Assembly (NCBI RefSeq): GCF_000003605.2
Contig: NW_003128869.1
Span: forward strand, 208,009 to 243,051
Direction of reading: 5' to 3'
DNA: 35,043 bases
Origin: Saccoglossus kowalevskii
Taxonomy: Eukaryota; Hemichordata; Enteropneusta; Harrimaniidae
Below the pieces are notes generated by a model, which was not told the DNA's origin, did not search any database, and worked only from the letters and a program-made list of their open reading frames with translations. Of the stretch, positions 34,571 through 35,043 are shown piece by piece. Each line of letters starts with the position of its first letter. The stretch's first letter is position 1. Both the position numbers and the translations under genes were made by a program.

Positions 34571-34710
34571 GTAATAATACTGTTTCCATGACAACTTAAG
34601 CATTTGTGGCAGTATCTTAATAAGGCACTATTGTTAAAATTAATTATTTCATCATGAATGCTTCAATTCTTGCGATCAATTGTAACGTTTCAACTTCCTT
34701 TCATTCTTAG
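34571..34710 (+). other. papilin intron 4 (140 nt)
   Basis: A short intron with GTAATA at the donor and TTCATTCTTAG at the acceptor. Nothing else in it. Confidence 0.85.
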
Positions 34711-34841
34711 CACCAAATAAATGTGAATTGAACTGCATGCCAAAAGGAGAACATTTTTATTATCGTCACTCATTGCAAGTTGTAGATGGAACACGATGTA
34801 ATGCAGATTCCCCTGATGTCTGTGTCGATGGTTCATGTCAG
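34711..34841 (+). CDS. PAPLN: papilin, coding exon 5 (cysteine-rich region), last exon in window
   Basis: A 131-nt exon (residues 123-166) ending in phase 0 at TGTCAG|GTAAGT. It contains APNKCELNCMPKGEHFYY and VVDGTRC...DVCVDGSCQ, the hallmark of papilin and ADAMTS-like cysteine-rich cassettes just before the spacer. The APNKCELNC/KGExFYY wording favours papilin over the ADAMTSL-1/3 (punctin) group. The protein continues beyond the right edge, where further thrombospondin repeats, Kunitz, Ig and PLAC modules would be expected in a full-length papilin; none are visible here. Confidence 0.92.
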
Positions 34842-35043
34842 GTAAGTAGATTGAGGAAACATGGAATTTGTCTGAAGTGTTTTTGGAATTAGTTTATATA
34901 TTGTAAATGACTTTTTTTTCACTTAGAATCTATTTTACTATTTTTGCTGAAAAGATGAATCAATGAAACAAAACCTACTAAAAAATACTCTGACTTGTTC
35001 CTATAATTAGCCCCCGGCGGATCTGCGATCCGGGCGGGGGGTA
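34842..35043 (+). other. papilin intron 5, partial, ending in a GC-rich hairpin
   Basis: AT-rich until 35010, then abruptly GC-rich. CGGATC (35018-35023) and GATCCG (35027-35032) form a perfect stem around TGC, bordered by CCCCC and GGGGG runs. It may be the edge of another inserted element continuing outside the window. Confidence 0.55.

Noticed and set aside
1-35043. CRISPR arrays, bacterial operons, ribosome binding sites
   Set aside because: The window is eukaryotic with spliced genes; no spaced identical repeats or operon structure is present.

Overview
The window looks like nuclear DNA from an invertebrate animal. It is AT-rich (roughly two thirds A+T by eye), genes are broken into short exons by GT-AG introns, and microsatellites and small foldback repeats are scattered through it. 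CpG is frequent over most of the window but falls sharply inside the papilin gene, which fits the mosaic gene-body methylation known from invertebrates. Papilin is an animal extracellular-matrix gene. The phylum cannot be read safely from this sequence; a marine deuterostome or lophotrochozoan is a guess.

Two genes can be built exon by exon. (1) On the minus strand, coding exons at 19991-19874, 3697-3575, 3334-3236 and 2778-2489 join in one frame (630 nt, 209 residues). They encode a small type I membrane protein: signal peptide, one six-cysteine LDL-receptor class A (LDLa) module, one shortened four-cysteine LDLa module, one membrane span with a CICCCC patch, and a 57-residue tail. Intron 1 is about 16 kb, and intron 3 appears to use a GC-AG splice pair. 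(2) On the plus strand from 28633 to the right edge is the 5' part of papilin: a signal peptide split over two exons, the first thrombospondin type 1 repeat split over two exons, and the start of the cysteine-rich/spacer region. It continues beyond the window.

Region by region: 1-2488 has no confirmed gene but holds a CpG-rich block near 0.8-1.25 kb. 2.49-3.70 kb holds the three 3' exons of the LDLa gene with a foldback repeat in intron 3. 3.70-19.87 kb is the giant intron, with an ATC microsatellite, a YY1-like/ATG/splice-donor cluster at 5.05 kb and a diverged tandem duplication (10.5-14.6 kb) whose copies share a 146-bp identical core. 19.87-20.5 kb is the 5' end of the LDLa gene. 20.5-26.8 kb is mostly featureless, with a short tandem repeat at 22.9 kb, a repeat-like block at 23.7-24.2 kb and a weak minus-strand cysteine-rich exon candidate at 25.8 kb. 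26.9-28.5 kb has unassigned exon candidates, the best being a minus-strand 89-codon terminal frame with a poly(A) signal. 28.6-35.0 kb is papilin; its introns carry a heat-shock-element cluster with a TATA box and a 155-bp MITE with a perfect 9-bp target duplication.

The two confirmed genes have no evident shared pathway beyond both being secretory-route products. Most short open frames in this AT-rich DNA are at the number expected by chance and are not annotated.
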